Below, one piece after another: positions 1-7,499 of a DNA stretch of 23,987 nt. The notes under the pieces are model-generated. The model worked only from the letters and a program-made list of their open reading frames with translations. It had not been told where the DNA came from and did not search any database. Both the position numbers and the translations under genes were made by a program. Origin of the DNA: an uncultured Fusobacterium sp. GTDB taxonomy: Bacteria; Fusobacteriota; Fusobacteriia; Fusobacteriales; Fusobacteriaceae. The stretch is from positions 1 to 23,987 of the forward strand of contig NZ_CAJKIS010000036.1 of the NCBI RefSeq assembly GCF_905200055.1, given 5' to 3'. Every line of letters starts with the position of its first letter. The first letter of the stretch is position 1.

Positions 1-40
1 AATTACGTCAACTTGATGTTAGGGATAATCTACTTTTTTA
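1..40. repeat. Dispersed intergenic repeat, copy A
   Basis: The first 30 or so bases, beginning AATTACGTCAACTTGAT, recur in the same orientation at 23865-23894 with only two differences in the first 30 positions, then diverge. The copy starts at the window edge, so its true 5' boundary is not visible. It lies outside genes at both ends. It is probably a member of a genome-wide interspersed repeat family; that is inference, since only two copies can be seen. Confidence 0.75.
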
Positions 41-102
41 ATTAGAGTTATTCTTTGACATGGAATTTAGCTGATATTTAAAAGAAATAGAGATAACTAA
101 AA

Positions 103-140
103 TTGACAAATAATCGCTAAATACAAAGGTACTTTGTCAA
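103..140. repeat. Inverted repeat TTGACAAA/TTTGTCAA
   Basis: An 8-bp perfect inverted repeat (103-110 and 133-140) encloses a smaller ACAAA/TTTGT dyad. It sits in the 231-base gene-free margin that follows the MATE gene. The left arm contains a TTGACA hexamer, but no good -10 box at the right distance is seen and no gene follows on the plus strand, so a promoter is not called. Confidence 0.35.
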
Positions 141-196
141 AACCTAGCAATGTGCAAGATAACTGAGCTTAGTTAGCTAAGTTATAGTTTAGTAAT

Positions 197-225
197 AAAA
201 AAAGGGCTTGCTTTAAAGCAAACCC
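197..225 (-). terminator. Intrinsic terminator of the MATE gene
   Basis: Read on the minus strand, an 8-bp stem (218-225 with 204-211, one G-T pair, loop of six) is followed directly by seven T residues (203-197). It begins seven bases after the stop codon of the MATE transporter gene. This is a textbook rho-independent terminator. Confidence 0.9.
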
Positions 226-231
226 AAATTA

Positions 232-1563
232 TTAAACAAAACTCTTTGTAACCCACTTTTTACTTTTCCATCTTAAATACATTGCTATACCCCTAAACCA
301 TTCATCAGCAGCATTGGCAATCCAGATACCAACAAGTCCCCAACCTAATTTTATTCCTAAAATATATGAGAAAGGAACTGCCACAATAAATATAAATATT
401 ATTCCCATAAACATAGGGAATTGAATATCCCCAGCAGCATGAAGTGAGTTTATAATTACTATATTAAAGACTCTTCCAACTTCTAAGATAATCATAATAG
501 GGAAAACTTTTAATGATATTTCTAAAATTGCTGCATCATTTGTAAATAAACTCATAACTTGATTTTTAAATAGAGCTATAATTGTTGTAACTGAAAATGC
601 AAGTATAATTGACAGTTTAAGACTTTTAAAACATTTATTATATGCTTCTTCAGTTTCATGAGCTCCAACTAATTGCCCAACTTGAATAGCAGTAGCATGT
701 CCTAAGGAAATAGAGAAAGTCATAACAAATGTAGCTATTAACATAAGATAAGTTCTTGATGCAATAAAGTTAGTTCCAAGAGCATTAACCATTGCTAATA
801 TCATAAGTTGTCCAATATTCCAAGCTAAGTTTTCTCCAGCAGTTGGAATACCAATAGCTAAAAGATTTTTTATAACATGGAAGGGGAATGGTTGAAGATA
901 TTGTTTTTTAAATCTAAATTTACAATATCTCATCATAACTATTACTCCAACAATACAACCTATACCCCTAGAGAATACAGTGGAGATTCCAACCCCAGTA
1001 GTTCCTAAAATTGGCATACCAAACCAACCAAAGATAAACATACCGTTTCCTAAGATATTAATAAGGTTTACCCCTATATTTACAAATAACATAGGTTTAG
1101 GGTTTCCGTGGCTTTTCATTATAGCTCCACAAGTAAGAGTGACAGCTTGAAATACACATAATCCTCCAACTAATTTAAAGTAAGTTTTTCCCATCTCCAT
1201 AAGTTCAAGAGGTAGTTTTATTTTAATTAGTATAATTTTCCAAAAGATTAGATATATAAGACCCATAATTATTCCAAGGCAGATATTTAAAAAGATAGAA
1301 ACAGAGATAACCTCTCTAATTTTTCTAGTGTTTCTAGCTCCTATATATTGAGCAATAAGAATACTTGTCCCCAATGAGATAAATCCGAATATAACATTCT
1401 GGATATTTAGAACTTGGCTAATACCACCAACAGCACCAACAGCTTTATCACTATATTTTCCAAGCATAATAGTATCAATATTTCCAACGATATTAACTAA
1501 TAAAAGCTCTAAAAATATTGGAATAGTAAGTGAAAGTAAAGATTTTATTTTGATTTTCTCCAA
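232..1563 (-). CDS. MATE family multidrug efflux transporter
   Basis: A polytopic membrane protein of about 443 residues, the usual MATE length, with about twelve hydrophobic segments. The N-terminal stretch LLSLTIPIFLELLLVNIVG followed by NIDTIMLGKYSD is the characteristic MATE TM1 and loop, and a second related half begins near residue 235 (LLAIGIPTAGENLAWNIGQ). The family exports cationic drugs or metabolites by Na+ or H+ antiport; the substrate cannot be told from sequence. The open frame can be extended to an ATG at 1578, but no ribosome binding site precedes that ATG, whereas the run GGGGGGA sits six bases before the TTG at 1563; I therefore prefer the TTG start. The gene stands alone, divergent from the 1735 gene, with its own terminator. 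The family call is near certain, the start less so. Confidence 0.93.
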   Translation of the reverse strand: MEKIKIKSLLSLTIPIFLELLLVNIVGNIDTIMLGKYSDKAVGAVGGISQVLNIQNVIFGFISLGTSILIAQYIGARNTRKIREVISVSIFLNICLGIIMGLIYLIFWKIILIKIKLPLELMEMGKTYFKLVGGLCVFQAVTLTCGAIMKSHGNPKPMLFVNIGVNLINILGNGMFIFGWFGMPILGTTGVGISTVFSRGIGCIVGVIVMMRYCKFRFKKQYLQPFPFHVIKNLLAIGIPTAGENLAWNIGQLMILAMVNALGTNFIASRTYLMLIATFVMTFSISLGHATAIQVGQLVGAHETEEAYNKCFKSLKLSIILAFSVTTIIALFKNQVMSLFTNDAAILEISLKVFPIMIILEVGRVFNIVIINSLHAAGDIQFPMFMGIIFIFIVAVPFSYILGIKLGWGLVGIWIANAADEWFRGIAMYLRWKSKKWVTKSFV

Positions 1564-1689
1564 AATATTTCCCCCCATTAAAATTTATTTCAACAAGTAT
1601 TTTATAGTATTTTTCCAAAATAATCTATAAAAATTTAGAAAAGAAAAGAGAAATATTTAGACAAACTTATTTTAAATATATGTAGCCTA

Positions 1690-1698
1690 TGATATAAT
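1690..1698 (+). promoter_or_regulatory. Extended -10 promoter for the 1735-2734 unit
   Basis: TGATATAAT is a perfect extended -10 element (TG, one base, TATAAT) ending 36 bases before the ATG at 1735. No convincing -35 box lies 16-18 bases upstream, which is acceptable for extended -10 promoters. The ribosome binding site AAGGATAGGG lies at 1721-1730. Confidence 0.6.
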
Positions 1699-1734
1699 AA
1701 ATATTGATAAAAAATAAAGAAAGGATAGGGAAAA

Positions 1735-2145
1735 ATGGAAGTTATAAGTAAAGATAAACCAAAAGGATTAGCTTATTCAAAATATAAGAAAATGAAAAAA
1801 GCAAAGAGATTAGAAGAGGAAAAGAAATTTAGAAGATTAACAGAAAATAAGAGAAAAAATGCTGAGAATAGAAAAGAGAGAGCTATTGAAAAAGAAGCAG
1901 AAAGTAGAGTTTCAGAAGTGACAATTTTAGGGTACAATAAAGGTATGCTTATTGTTATGATAGATGGAAAAGAAGAGAAAAGAGCATTATTATTTGATAA
2001 AAAACTTATTAATAAAAGTAATATAAATAGTGAAATTAGAAATTGTGAAGTTAAACTTTATGGTGAAAATTGGAAGATATCAAAACTTAAAAATTTTGAT
2101 GAAATAAAAGATCAACTTATTTGGGAGATCTCTGAGGAGATATAA
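1735..2145 (+). CDS. Small basic protein of unknown function
   Basis: I do not recognise this 136-residue protein. Residues 1-60 are extremely rich in Lys, Arg and Glu and should form one long charged helix or short coiled coil (KKMKKAKRLEEEKKFRRL and on). Residues 60-136 read like a small alternating beta/alpha domain (VTILGYNKGMLIVMIDGKE, then RNCEVKLYGENWKISKL). There is no signal peptide, membrane segment or cysteine motif. The start is supported by AAGGATAGGG just upstream and an extended -10 promoter. Only one base separates its stop from the DNA glycosylase start, so the two are co-transcribed and probably translationally coupled. A nucleic-acid-binding role would fit the basic tail and the neighbour, but that is inference only. 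Confidence 0.75.
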   Translation: MEVISKDKPKGLAYSKYKKMKKAKRLEEEKKFRRLTENKRKNAENRKERAIEKEAESRVSEVTILGYNKGMLIVMIDGKEEKRALLFDKKLINKSNINSEIRNCEVKLYGENWKISKLKNFDEIKDQLIWEISEEI

Positions 2146-2146
2146 G

Positions 2147-2734
2147 ATGATATTAAATAGAGATTTTTACATTAAAGATGGTATTACACTTGCTAAAGAT
2201 CTTTTAGGAAAAATCTTAGTTAAAGAGATAGATGGAGTATTATACAAAGGAAGAATTATTGAAACAGAAGCGTATATGGGAGCTATAGATAAAGCTTGTC
2301 ATGCATATAACAATAGGAGAACTAAGAGAACAGAAGCAATGTATAGAGAGGGTGGATATTCATATATTTACTTAATTTATGGAATGTATCATTGTTTCAA
2401 TGTGACTGCCTCTATTAAAGATAATCCAGAAGCAGTACTTATAAGAGCATTAGAACCTTTAGATAATAAAGATATTATGTTAAAAATAAGAAAAGTTAAG
2501 AGTGAAAAATATATTGCTAATGGACCGGGAAAATTAACAAAAGCTTTAGGAATAACCTCTGATGATAATAACATAGATTTAACATTGGGAAAAAATATCT
2601 GGATTGAGGATGATGAATATGTTCCTAATAAAATTACAGAAACAACAAGAGTAGGAATCGACTATGCAGAGGAATTTAAAGAGAAACCTTGGCGATTTTA
2701 TATAAGTGAAAATAACAACGTTTCTAAAAAATAA
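2147..2734 (+). CDS. mpg: 3-methyladenine DNA glycosylase (AAG/MPG type)
   Basis: A monofunctional base-excision repair enzyme that removes alkylated purines such as 3-methyladenine from DNA. The 195-residue length matches bacterial members of the AAG/MPG family. Visible signatures are GRIIETEAYMG (residues about 36-46), which holds the general-base glutamate, CHAYNNRRTKRTEAMY, and YLIYGMYHCFNV, which corresponds to the region carrying the tyrosine that intercalates into DNA, followed by the family's NGPGKLTKALGI segment. The second gene of a two-gene unit, it starts one base after the upstream stop. Family assignment is firm and the catalytic residues are intact. The pairing with the unknown basic protein is the unusual part. 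Confidence 0.95.
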   Translation: MILNRDFYIKDGITLAKDLLGKILVKEIDGVLYKGRIIETEAYMGAIDKACHAYNNRRTKRTEAMYREGGYSYIYLIYGMYHCFNVTASIKDNPEAVLIRALEPLDNKDIMLKIRKVKSEKYIANGPGKLTKALGITSDDNNIDLTLGKNIWIEDDEYVPNKITETTRVGIDYAEEFKEKPWRFYISENNNVSKK

Positions 2735-2769
2735 AAAATAAGAGTGTTCTCTATTCTATGAATTAAAAA

Positions 2770-2830
2770 AACTTTTTGTTGAAATGTTAAATTTATGTTG
2801 ACAAAAAGTTAAATTGAGGGTAATTATTAT
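2770..2830 (+). promoter_or_regulatory. Promoter region with inverted repeat before the CARF gene
   Basis: AACTTTTTGT (2770-2779) and ACAAAAAGTT (2801-2810) form a perfect 10-bp inverted repeat with a 21-base spacer. The right arm overlaps a consensus -35 box TTGACA at 2798-2803. Possible -10 boxes are AATTAT at 2822 (18-base spacing) or TATTAT at 2825 (21-base spacing, too long by itself). A dyad covering the -35 box would suit a repressor operator. The element lies in the 125-base gap between mpg and the CARF gene, so the CARF gene probably has its own promoter. Confidence 0.5.
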
Positions 2831-2859
2831 AGTAGATAAAAAATTAAGGGGGAAGTCTG

Positions 2860-3948
2860 ATGGATAATATTATCATGACCGTAGGAACAAGTTTAGTAGA
2901 AAATTATATTGCTAATAATCCTAAAAAAGAAAATATCACAAAAGAAGATATTTTAAGATATTATGAAGAGGAAAAAATAGAGGATCTTAGAGATAGAAGA
3001 TATGGAGCAGAGGTAATTGCTCTTGAAAATCTTTTAGAAAAAGGGATTTTCTCTGGGGACAGAATATTTCTTGTAATACACAACACTGTAAATGGAAAAT
3101 TAGCAGGAGATGTACTTGAAGAGTTTATTCTTGCAAAGAAAATAGCTAAGAGAGTTGAAAAAAGAATAATTTTTGGACTAGATAAAAGAAATCACGAAGT
3201 ATTTAGAACTGAAGGATTAACTAATTTAACTGAAGAGATTAGAAATATGGTTAATAAAATTGGAAATAAATACAATGTAGCTGTTTGTACAGTTGGAGGA
3301 TATAAAGCCGAAATATTCATGGTAGGATTAATGGCTCAATTACTTCATATTAAATCATACTTTATGTTTGATGAGTTTACTGAAGTAACAGAGATTTCTC
3401 CTCTTCCAATAAAAGCAGACCAAAATATCTATCTTGAAAATAAAGAGTTCTTTAGATTGTTAGATAGAGTTGGAAAAGTAAAGCTTTCTGAAGTTCAAGA
3501 TGAACTTGATTCAAAAATCGACTTAAATAACTTTATTGAATTTGTAGAGGAAAATGGAGAAACTTATGTAAGATTCTCTTCAATGGGAGAATATTATGTA
3601 AGAAGAATGAGAGAAACTAGCTATCTACCACCAGCAAGTATGATCAGTCATGCTCCAGCAGGAAAAATTATGGAAGGAAGTGTACATGTAGAAGAGTTAG
3701 AAGGAATTGTAAACTCTTTATCAACATGTTCATATGTAGAAAAATTAAAAGTTGTATACTATAATCCAGATAGAAAAGTAGCTTTCTCAAAATTTGCTTT
3801 AGCTCAAAACTACCATGAACAAATGATAATTACATTAGAGTATAAATGTAAAAAAGGTGTAGCAAGAGTAGATGTTTACACAGTAGGTGGAACTGAAAAA
3901 GAGATGGATTCATTAGTAGCTTACTTCAATGAAAACTTCTTAGATTAA
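2860..3948 (+). CDS. Stand-alone CARF-domain protein (APE2256/Csx1-like)
   Basis: A predicted cytoplasmic 362-residue protein. Residues 1-185 look like a CRISPR-associated Rossmann fold (CARF) domain of the APE2256 type: the N-terminal strand and turn TVGTSL (7-12), the ligand-site motif TVGGYKAEI (144-152), and FDEFTEVTEISPLPI (170-184), which matches the family's conserved proline-rich end. Such domains bind cyclic oligoadenylate made by type III CRISPR complexes, and some cleave it; Ser11 and Lys149 sit where the ligand would lie. Residues about 205-250 resemble a winged helix (KLSEVQDELDS, then YVRFSSMGEYYVRR). Residues about 265-362 appear alpha/beta and unassigned; no HEPN R-x4-6-H motif is seen there. 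AAGGGGGAA precedes the ATG. It is flanked by unrelated single units, with no cas gene or array in the window. A CARF-RelE (Cami1-like) effector or a ring nuclease are both possible. Confidence 0.8.
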   Translation: MDNIIMTVGTSLVENYIANNPKKENITKEDILRYYEEEKIEDLRDRRYGAEVIALENLLEKGIFSGDRIFLVIHNTVNGKLAGDVLEEFILAKKIAKRVEKRIIFGLDKRNHEVFRTEGLTNLTEEIRNMVNKIGNKYNVAVCTVGGYKAEIFMVGLMAQLLHIKSYFMFDEFTEVTEISPLPIKADQNIYLENKEFFRLLDRVGKVKLSEVQDELDSKIDLNNFIEFVEENGETYVRFSSMGEYYVRRMRETSYLPPASMISHAPAGKIMEGSVHVEELEGIVNSLSTCSYVEKLKVVYYNPDRKVAFSKFALAQNYHEQMIITLEYKCKKGVARVDVYTVGGTEKEMDSLVAYFNENFLD

Positions 3949-3963
3949 TTTTATAATTAAAAT

Positions 3964-3996
3964 AAAGGGAGTACTGTTTAGCAGTATTCCCTTTTT
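3964..3996 (+). terminator. Terminator after the CARF gene
   Basis: GGGAGTACTG (3967-3976) pairs with CAGTATTCCC (3982-3991) through one G-T, with loop TTTAG, followed by five T residues. A-rich sequence on the other side could let it also serve the convergent LysR gene that ends at 4010. Confidence 0.9.
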
Positions 3997-4009
3997 AAAT
4001 AGTAACTAT

Positions 4010-4954
4010 TTAGATTAAAAAACCGTCATCTATAACAGAGATATTTTTTATAGATTCCTTTAAAGAAGAGATAAAATTTTTAATATAGATGCTTTGTTCT
4101 CTCTCTAGAGAGTATATAAGAATATCTTTTGTTATAATTTTTAAGTCAGCACACTCTCTTTGAACTAACTTATTTCTTTTTAGTATATTTTCAGGAAGTA
4201 TAGGTACCCACATAAATGCCTCTTTTACATTTACCAAAAGATTTACATGGCTCCCCCTATCATAGACACTTATACTTTGAGGAGAGGGTTGGTAAGAGTT
4301 TGAAAGGTTGCTGCTTTTATCAACAGGAACTTTCATATCACCTTGGACAATTTCTATATATTTTTTTAACATTTCAGATTTTATCTCTTTTTCAGATATA
4401 AGAGAATGATTTTCTGAGAAAGTTAAAAATAGTTTAGATTCCCATAGAGGCTCAAAAATAAGATTTTTACTTTTTAAAAGTGATGCAAAGTAATTTTCGT
4501 GAATATTTTGATAACGAATAATTCCTATTTCAGCATTTCCATTTGCCACTTCATTAATAACATTTAAAGAGTTAGTCTCGTTAAAATTAACTGTCATCCC
4601 TTTTTTATTTTTTAAATTATTTATAAAATTTGAAATAGCTATTGTAATATAAGTAGCTCTACATGCAGCAATACTGAAATGTATAGGCAGATTACTAGTA
4701 TTAGGTTTATACAAAGATTTTAACTCATTAACTTGAGAAATTATTTTTTTAGCATGAAAAAGAAACTTCTCCCCCTCTTTAGTAGCAAATACTCCTTTTT
4801 TACTTCTGTAAAAAATAGAGATTCCTAGTTCCTTTTCTAGCTCTTTTATAGCAGCACTTAGATTTGGTTGTCCCATATAAAGATTTTTCGCTGCTTTATT
4901 TATAGAGCCAGTTTTATCTACCTCAACAACATATTTTAAATATTGAATATTCAT
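4010..4954 (-). CDS. LysR-family transcriptional regulator
   Basis: A 314-residue DNA-binding regulator of usual LysR length. The winged helix-turn-helix is residues 1-60 (MNIQYLKYVVEVDKTGSIN, then QPNLSAAIKELEKELGISIFYR), followed by the linker helix and a periplasmic-binding-protein-like effector domain from about residue 90 to the C-terminus. GGGGAG lies about ten bases before the ATG. The gene is divergent from the opine-dehydrogenase-like gene across a 144-base gap that holds a nested dyad with LysR-box geometry, so regulation of that neighbour and of itself is likely. The effector is unknown; an amino acid or opine linked to the neighbouring enzyme is a reasonable guess. Confidence 0.93.
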   Translation of the reverse strand: MNIQYLKYVVEVDKTGSINKAAKNLYMGQPNLSAAIKELEKELGISIFYRSKKGVFATKEGEKFLFHAKKIISQVNELKSLYKPNTSNLPIHFSIAACRATYITIAISNFINNLKNKKGMTVNFNETNSLNVINEVANGNAEIGIIRYQNIHENYFASLLKSKNLIFEPLWESKLFLTFSENHSLISEKEIKSEMLKKYIEIVQGDMKVPVDKSSNLSNSYQPSPQSISVYDRGSHVNLLVNVKEAFMWVPILPENILKRNKLVQRECADLKIITKDILIYSLEREQSIYIKNFISSLKESIKNISVIDDGFLI

Positions 4955-4974
4955 CCTTATCTTTCTCCCCTTAT

Positions 4975-5011
4975 ATCTATAATCATATAATATGATATAT
5001 AGATTATAGAT
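4975..5011. promoter_or_regulatory. LysR-type operator (nested dyads)
   Basis: Two nested inverted repeats are visible. The inner one is ATCATAT-A-ATATGAT at 4982-4996, a perfect 7-bp dyad that includes the LysR-box pattern T-N11-A (T4983, A4995). The outer one is ATCTATAATC at 4975-4984 with GATTATAGAT at 5002-5011, a perfect 10-bp dyad; the two overlap at 4982-4984. They lie 21 bases before the LysR start and immediately upstream of the likely promoter of the 5099 gene, the usual place for a LysR activation site. The region is AT-rich, which raises the chance of accidental dyads, but the length and position are persuasive. Confidence 0.65.
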
Positions 5012-5040
5012 TATACAAAATATTTTTTCAATGCTAAAAT
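5012..5040 (+). promoter_or_regulatory. Probable promoter of the opine-dehydrogenase operon
   Basis: TGCTAAAAT at 5032-5040 is an extended -10 (TG, one base, TAAAAT). A weak -35, TATACA, lies at 5012-5017 with a 17-base spacer and directly abuts the LysR dyad. A weak -35 with an upstream activator site is typical of LysR-activated promoters. Confidence 0.45.
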
Positions 5041-5098
5041 ATAAAAAGCTAAAAAAACAGTAGGAATATTGAACAATTTATACTAAGGAGTGATTTTA

Positions 5099-6181
5099 AT
5101 GGCTGAATTAGTAGCGGTTTTAGGTGGAGGAAATGGAGCACATGCTGCAGCAGCAGATTTTGCAAGAAGAGGTTTTGAAGTACGTATGTTTGAAGATGCA
5201 AAATTTGCAGGGAAGATGCAAAAAGTTTTTGAAACAAAACAAATAGTTCAACATGGAGCTTTAGGAGAAGGAATAGGAAATCTTGCAATGGTTACAACAG
5301 ATATTGTTGAGGCCATAAAAGGTGTAAAATATATAGTTATTGCAGTTCCAGCATTTGGACATAGTTACTATGCAGATCTTCTTATAGATCATTTAGAAGA
5401 TGGGCAAATAGTTTTAATTCTTGCAGGAACATTTGGTTCACTTATTTTCTGGAACAAGATGAAACAAAAAGGTATAAAAAAAGATGTAGCATTTGCTGAA
5501 TCATATACACTACCATATGATACAAGACTTATGGGACCAGGAGAATCAATGGTAATGGGAGTACACTCTCCTTTAAAAACAGGAGTTATGCCAGCTAAGA
5601 AAACAGCTGAAGTTATAGAAGAACTTAAAAAATTCTATCCTGTATCTGCAAGTGAAAGTGTAATAGAAAGTGGACTGTTCACTCTAAATCCTGTTGTTCA
5701 TGTACCAGGATGTATAATGAATGCTGGAAGAATAGAGCTTATGAAAGGTGAGTTTTGGTTCTATAAAGAAGGAATTACTCCTTGTGTAGGAACAGTAACA
5801 GAAGCTCTTGATGAAGAAAGAATGAATATTATGAAAAAACTTGGATATAAAGCTATTTCTGTAGTAGATGCTCTTGGATCTTCAGGAAGTGTAAAAACAA
5901 ATATCTATGAAGCTATTACAAAAAATGAGCAATTTGGAAAAATCAAAGGACCTGATGGTTTAAAAAATAGATACTTTACAGAAGATATTCCATTTGGTTT
6001 AGTAGGTTGGAGCGTAATTGCTAAACTAACTGGAGTTGAAACTCCTATAATGGATGCTCTTATCACTATAGGAAGCATAGCTATGGGGCAAGATTGCCGT
6101 AAAACAGGAAGAACTGTGGAAGAATTAGGACTTTCAGGAATGAATATTGAGCAATTAAAAACTTATTTATATGAAGGATAA
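5099..6181 (+). CDS. Octopine/nopaline (opine) dehydrogenase family protein
   Basis: A 360-residue NAD(P)-dependent oxidoreductase of the family that reductively condenses an amino acid with a 2-oxo acid. The N-terminal Rossmann domain shows VLGGGNGAHAAAADFARRG (residues 7-25) with the GxGNGA cofactor motif at 9-14. The C-terminal octopine-dehydrogenase domain contains NPVVHVPGCIMNAGRI, whose His201 corresponds to the family's catalytic histidine. The frame is open back to a GTG at 5090, but AAGGAG (5085-5090) lies eight bases before the ATG at 5099, so the ATG is the start. A flavin-reductase-like gene follows 26 bases downstream. The substrates are not predictable. The family is certain; the biological role (amino-acid fermentation, opine synthesis or breakdown) is open. 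Confidence 0.92.
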   Translation: MAELVAVLGGGNGAHAAAADFARRGFEVRMFEDAKFAGKMQKVFETKQIVQHGALGEGIGNLAMVTTDIVEAIKGVKYIVIAVPAFGHSYYADLLIDHLEDGQIVLILAGTFGSLIFWNKMKQKGIKKDVAFAESYTLPYDTRLMGPGESMVMGVHSPLKTGVMPAKKTAEVIEELKKFYPVSASESVIESGLFTLNPVVHVPGCIMNAGRIELMKGEFWFYKEGITPCVGTVTEALDEERMNIMKKLGYKAISVVDALGSSGSVKTNIYEAITKNEQFGKIKGPDGLKNRYFTEDIPFGLVGWSVIAKLTGVETPIMDALITIGSIAMGQDCRKTGRTVEELGLSGMNIEQLKTYLYEG

Positions 6182-6207
6182 AATTAGAAATATGGAGGAA
6201 AGTAATT

Positions 6208-6738
6208 ATGGCATTTCATGAAATTAAACCTGCTGAGTTAAAAGAAAATACTTTTAACCTTTTTGCAAAAGATTGGTTTTTAATGACAGCAGAAAAAGAA
6301 GGAAAAGTAAACACAATGACTGTTGGTTGGGGTGGATTTGGAGTAATGTGGAAAAAGGATGTTGTTTTTGTAGCAGTACGTCCTGAAAGATACACTTATG
6401 AATTTTTAGAGGCAGCAGATACATTCTCATTAACAGTTTTTGATCCATCTTTTAAGAAAAAACTTGCATATTGTGGAGTAGTTTCAGGAAGAGATGAAGA
6501 TAAAATAGCAAAATGTGAATTTACAGTAGCACATGATGGAGAGACTCCTTACTTTGAAGAAGCAAGAATGAGTTTTACTTGTAGAAAACTTTGTACTACT
6601 CCTCTTAGACCTGAAGATTTTATGGATTCTGAATTTGCAGGAAAATGGTATGGTGGAGAAAATAATGCAAATGGAGAGGGTGGAGGATATCACCTTATCT
6701 ATATAGCAGAAATAGAAAAAATTCTTGTAAAAGATTAA
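6208..6738 (+). CDS. Flavin reductase-like (FMN-binding split barrel) protein
   Basis: A 176-residue protein of the flavin-reductase-like family, which binds FMN in a split beta-barrel and often reduces flavin for a partner enzyme or acts as an oxidoreductase itself. The core pattern is WFLMTAEKEGKVNTMTVGWGG, then VVFVAVRPERYTYEFLEAADTFSLTVF and KLAYCGVVSGRDEDK, which match the conserved order of flavin-contact segments in this family. GGAGG nine to ten bases before the ATG supports the start. It follows the opine-dehydrogenase gene with no terminator between and is followed by a strong terminator, so the two form an operon probably controlled by the divergent LysR regulator. Whether it acts with the dehydrogenase is unknown. 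Confidence 0.88.
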   Translation: MAFHEIKPAELKENTFNLFAKDWFLMTAEKEGKVNTMTVGWGGFGVMWKKDVVFVAVRPERYTYEFLEAADTFSLTVFDPSFKKKLAYCGVVSGRDEDKIAKCEFTVAHDGETPYFEEARMSFTCRKLCTTPLRPEDFMDSEFAGKWYGGENNANGEGGGYHLIYIAEIEKILVKD

Positions 6739-6762
6739 AATTAAAAAAGCATATAAAAAGAG

Positions 6763-6793
6763 AGAACTGAATGAATTTTCAGTTCTTTTTTTG
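6763..6793 (+). terminator. Terminator of the opine-dehydrogenase operon
   Basis: AGAACTGAA (6763-6771) pairs perfectly with TTCAGTTCT (6778-6786), loop of six, running straight into a T-rich tract. Confidence 0.92.
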
Positions 6794-6804
6794 TTTGAAT
6801 AAAC

Positions 6805-6833
6805 TTTACAGAAAGTAAAATTTCAGTTAAAAT
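6805..6833 (+). promoter_or_regulatory. Promoter of the coaE operon
   Basis: TTTACA (6805-6810) and TAAAAT (6828-6833) are separated by 17 bases and lie just after the preceding terminator and about 70 bases before the coaE ATG. This is the only good sigma-70-type promoter upstream of the six-gene run that ends at 14490. Confidence 0.7.
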
Positions 6834-6900
6834 ATTAGTGAGGAAAATCTTATAGATAACATAAATAGTTACATATATACTTAAAAAGAGGGTGGAAAAA

Positions 6901-7485
6901 ATGATAGTAGGTCTTACTGGTGGAATTGCTAGTGGAAAATCAACTGTAAGCAATTATTTTAGAGAGTTTGGAGCAGAGGTATTAGATGCTGATGTAGTAG
7001 CAAAAGAGTTAAGTGAAAAAGAGGAAAATGTAGCTAAAATAATTGAGATATTTGGAAATGAGATTTTAGATGAAAATGGAAATATCTCAAGAAAGAAAAT
7101 GAGAGAAAGAGCATTTTTAGAAAAGGATAAATTAAAACAATTAAATGAACTTCTTCATCCACAAGTTATAGAGGTATTTAAAAATAAAAAAGAAAATACT
7201 AAAGAAGATGAGATTGTAATATTTGATATTCCTCTATTATTTGAGGCTGGAATGGAAAATCTATGTGATACAGTAATAGTGGTTTATATAAGTAAAAGAG
7301 TGCAGTTAGAAAGAATGATGAAAAGAGATAGACATGGAATAGATTTAGCTGAGAGAATTATTGAATCACAGATGAGTATGAGTGACAAAATAGATAAAGC
7401 AGATATTATTATAAATAATAATTGCACTTTGGAAGATTTAAAAAATAATGTAAATGTGGTATACTATAATCTACAAAAAAAATAA
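6901..7485 (+). CDS. coaE: Dephospho-CoA kinase
   Basis: The enzyme phosphorylates dephospho-CoA at the 3'-hydroxyl, the last step of coenzyme A synthesis, in the cytoplasm. The 194-residue product begins MIVGLTGGIASGKSTVSNYF, with the P-loop GGIASGKST, then the family's LDADVVAKEL segment (Asp-Ala-Asp) and DIPLLFEAGME. The frame can be opened to a GTG at 6892, but the ribosome binding site GAGGGTGG overlaps that codon and is well placed for the ATG at 6901. It is the first gene of an operon, 14 bases before the U32 gene. All signature residues are intact. Confidence 0.95.
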   Translation: MIVGLTGGIASGKSTVSNYFREFGAEVLDADVVAKELSEKEENVAKIIEIFGNEILDENGNISRKKMRERAFLEKDKLKQLNELLHPQVIEVFKNKKENTKEDEIVIFDIPLLFEAGMENLCDTVIVVYISKRVQLERMMKRDRHGIDLAERIIESQMSMSDKIDKADIIINNNCTLEDLKNNVNVVYYNLQKK

Positions 7486-7499
7486 ATGAGAGGTAGAAG

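Noticed and set aside
5090..5098. GTG at 5090 as start of the opine-dehydrogenase gene
   Set aside because: It overlaps the ribosome binding site AAGGAG, which is ideally spaced for the ATG at 5099, and the family N-terminus begins there.
5049..5288. A leucine/phenylalanine-rich frame antisense to the opine-dehydrogenase gene start
   Set aside because: It would cross the likely promoter and the conserved Rossmann motif; its hydrophobic look comes from reading A-rich codons in reverse.
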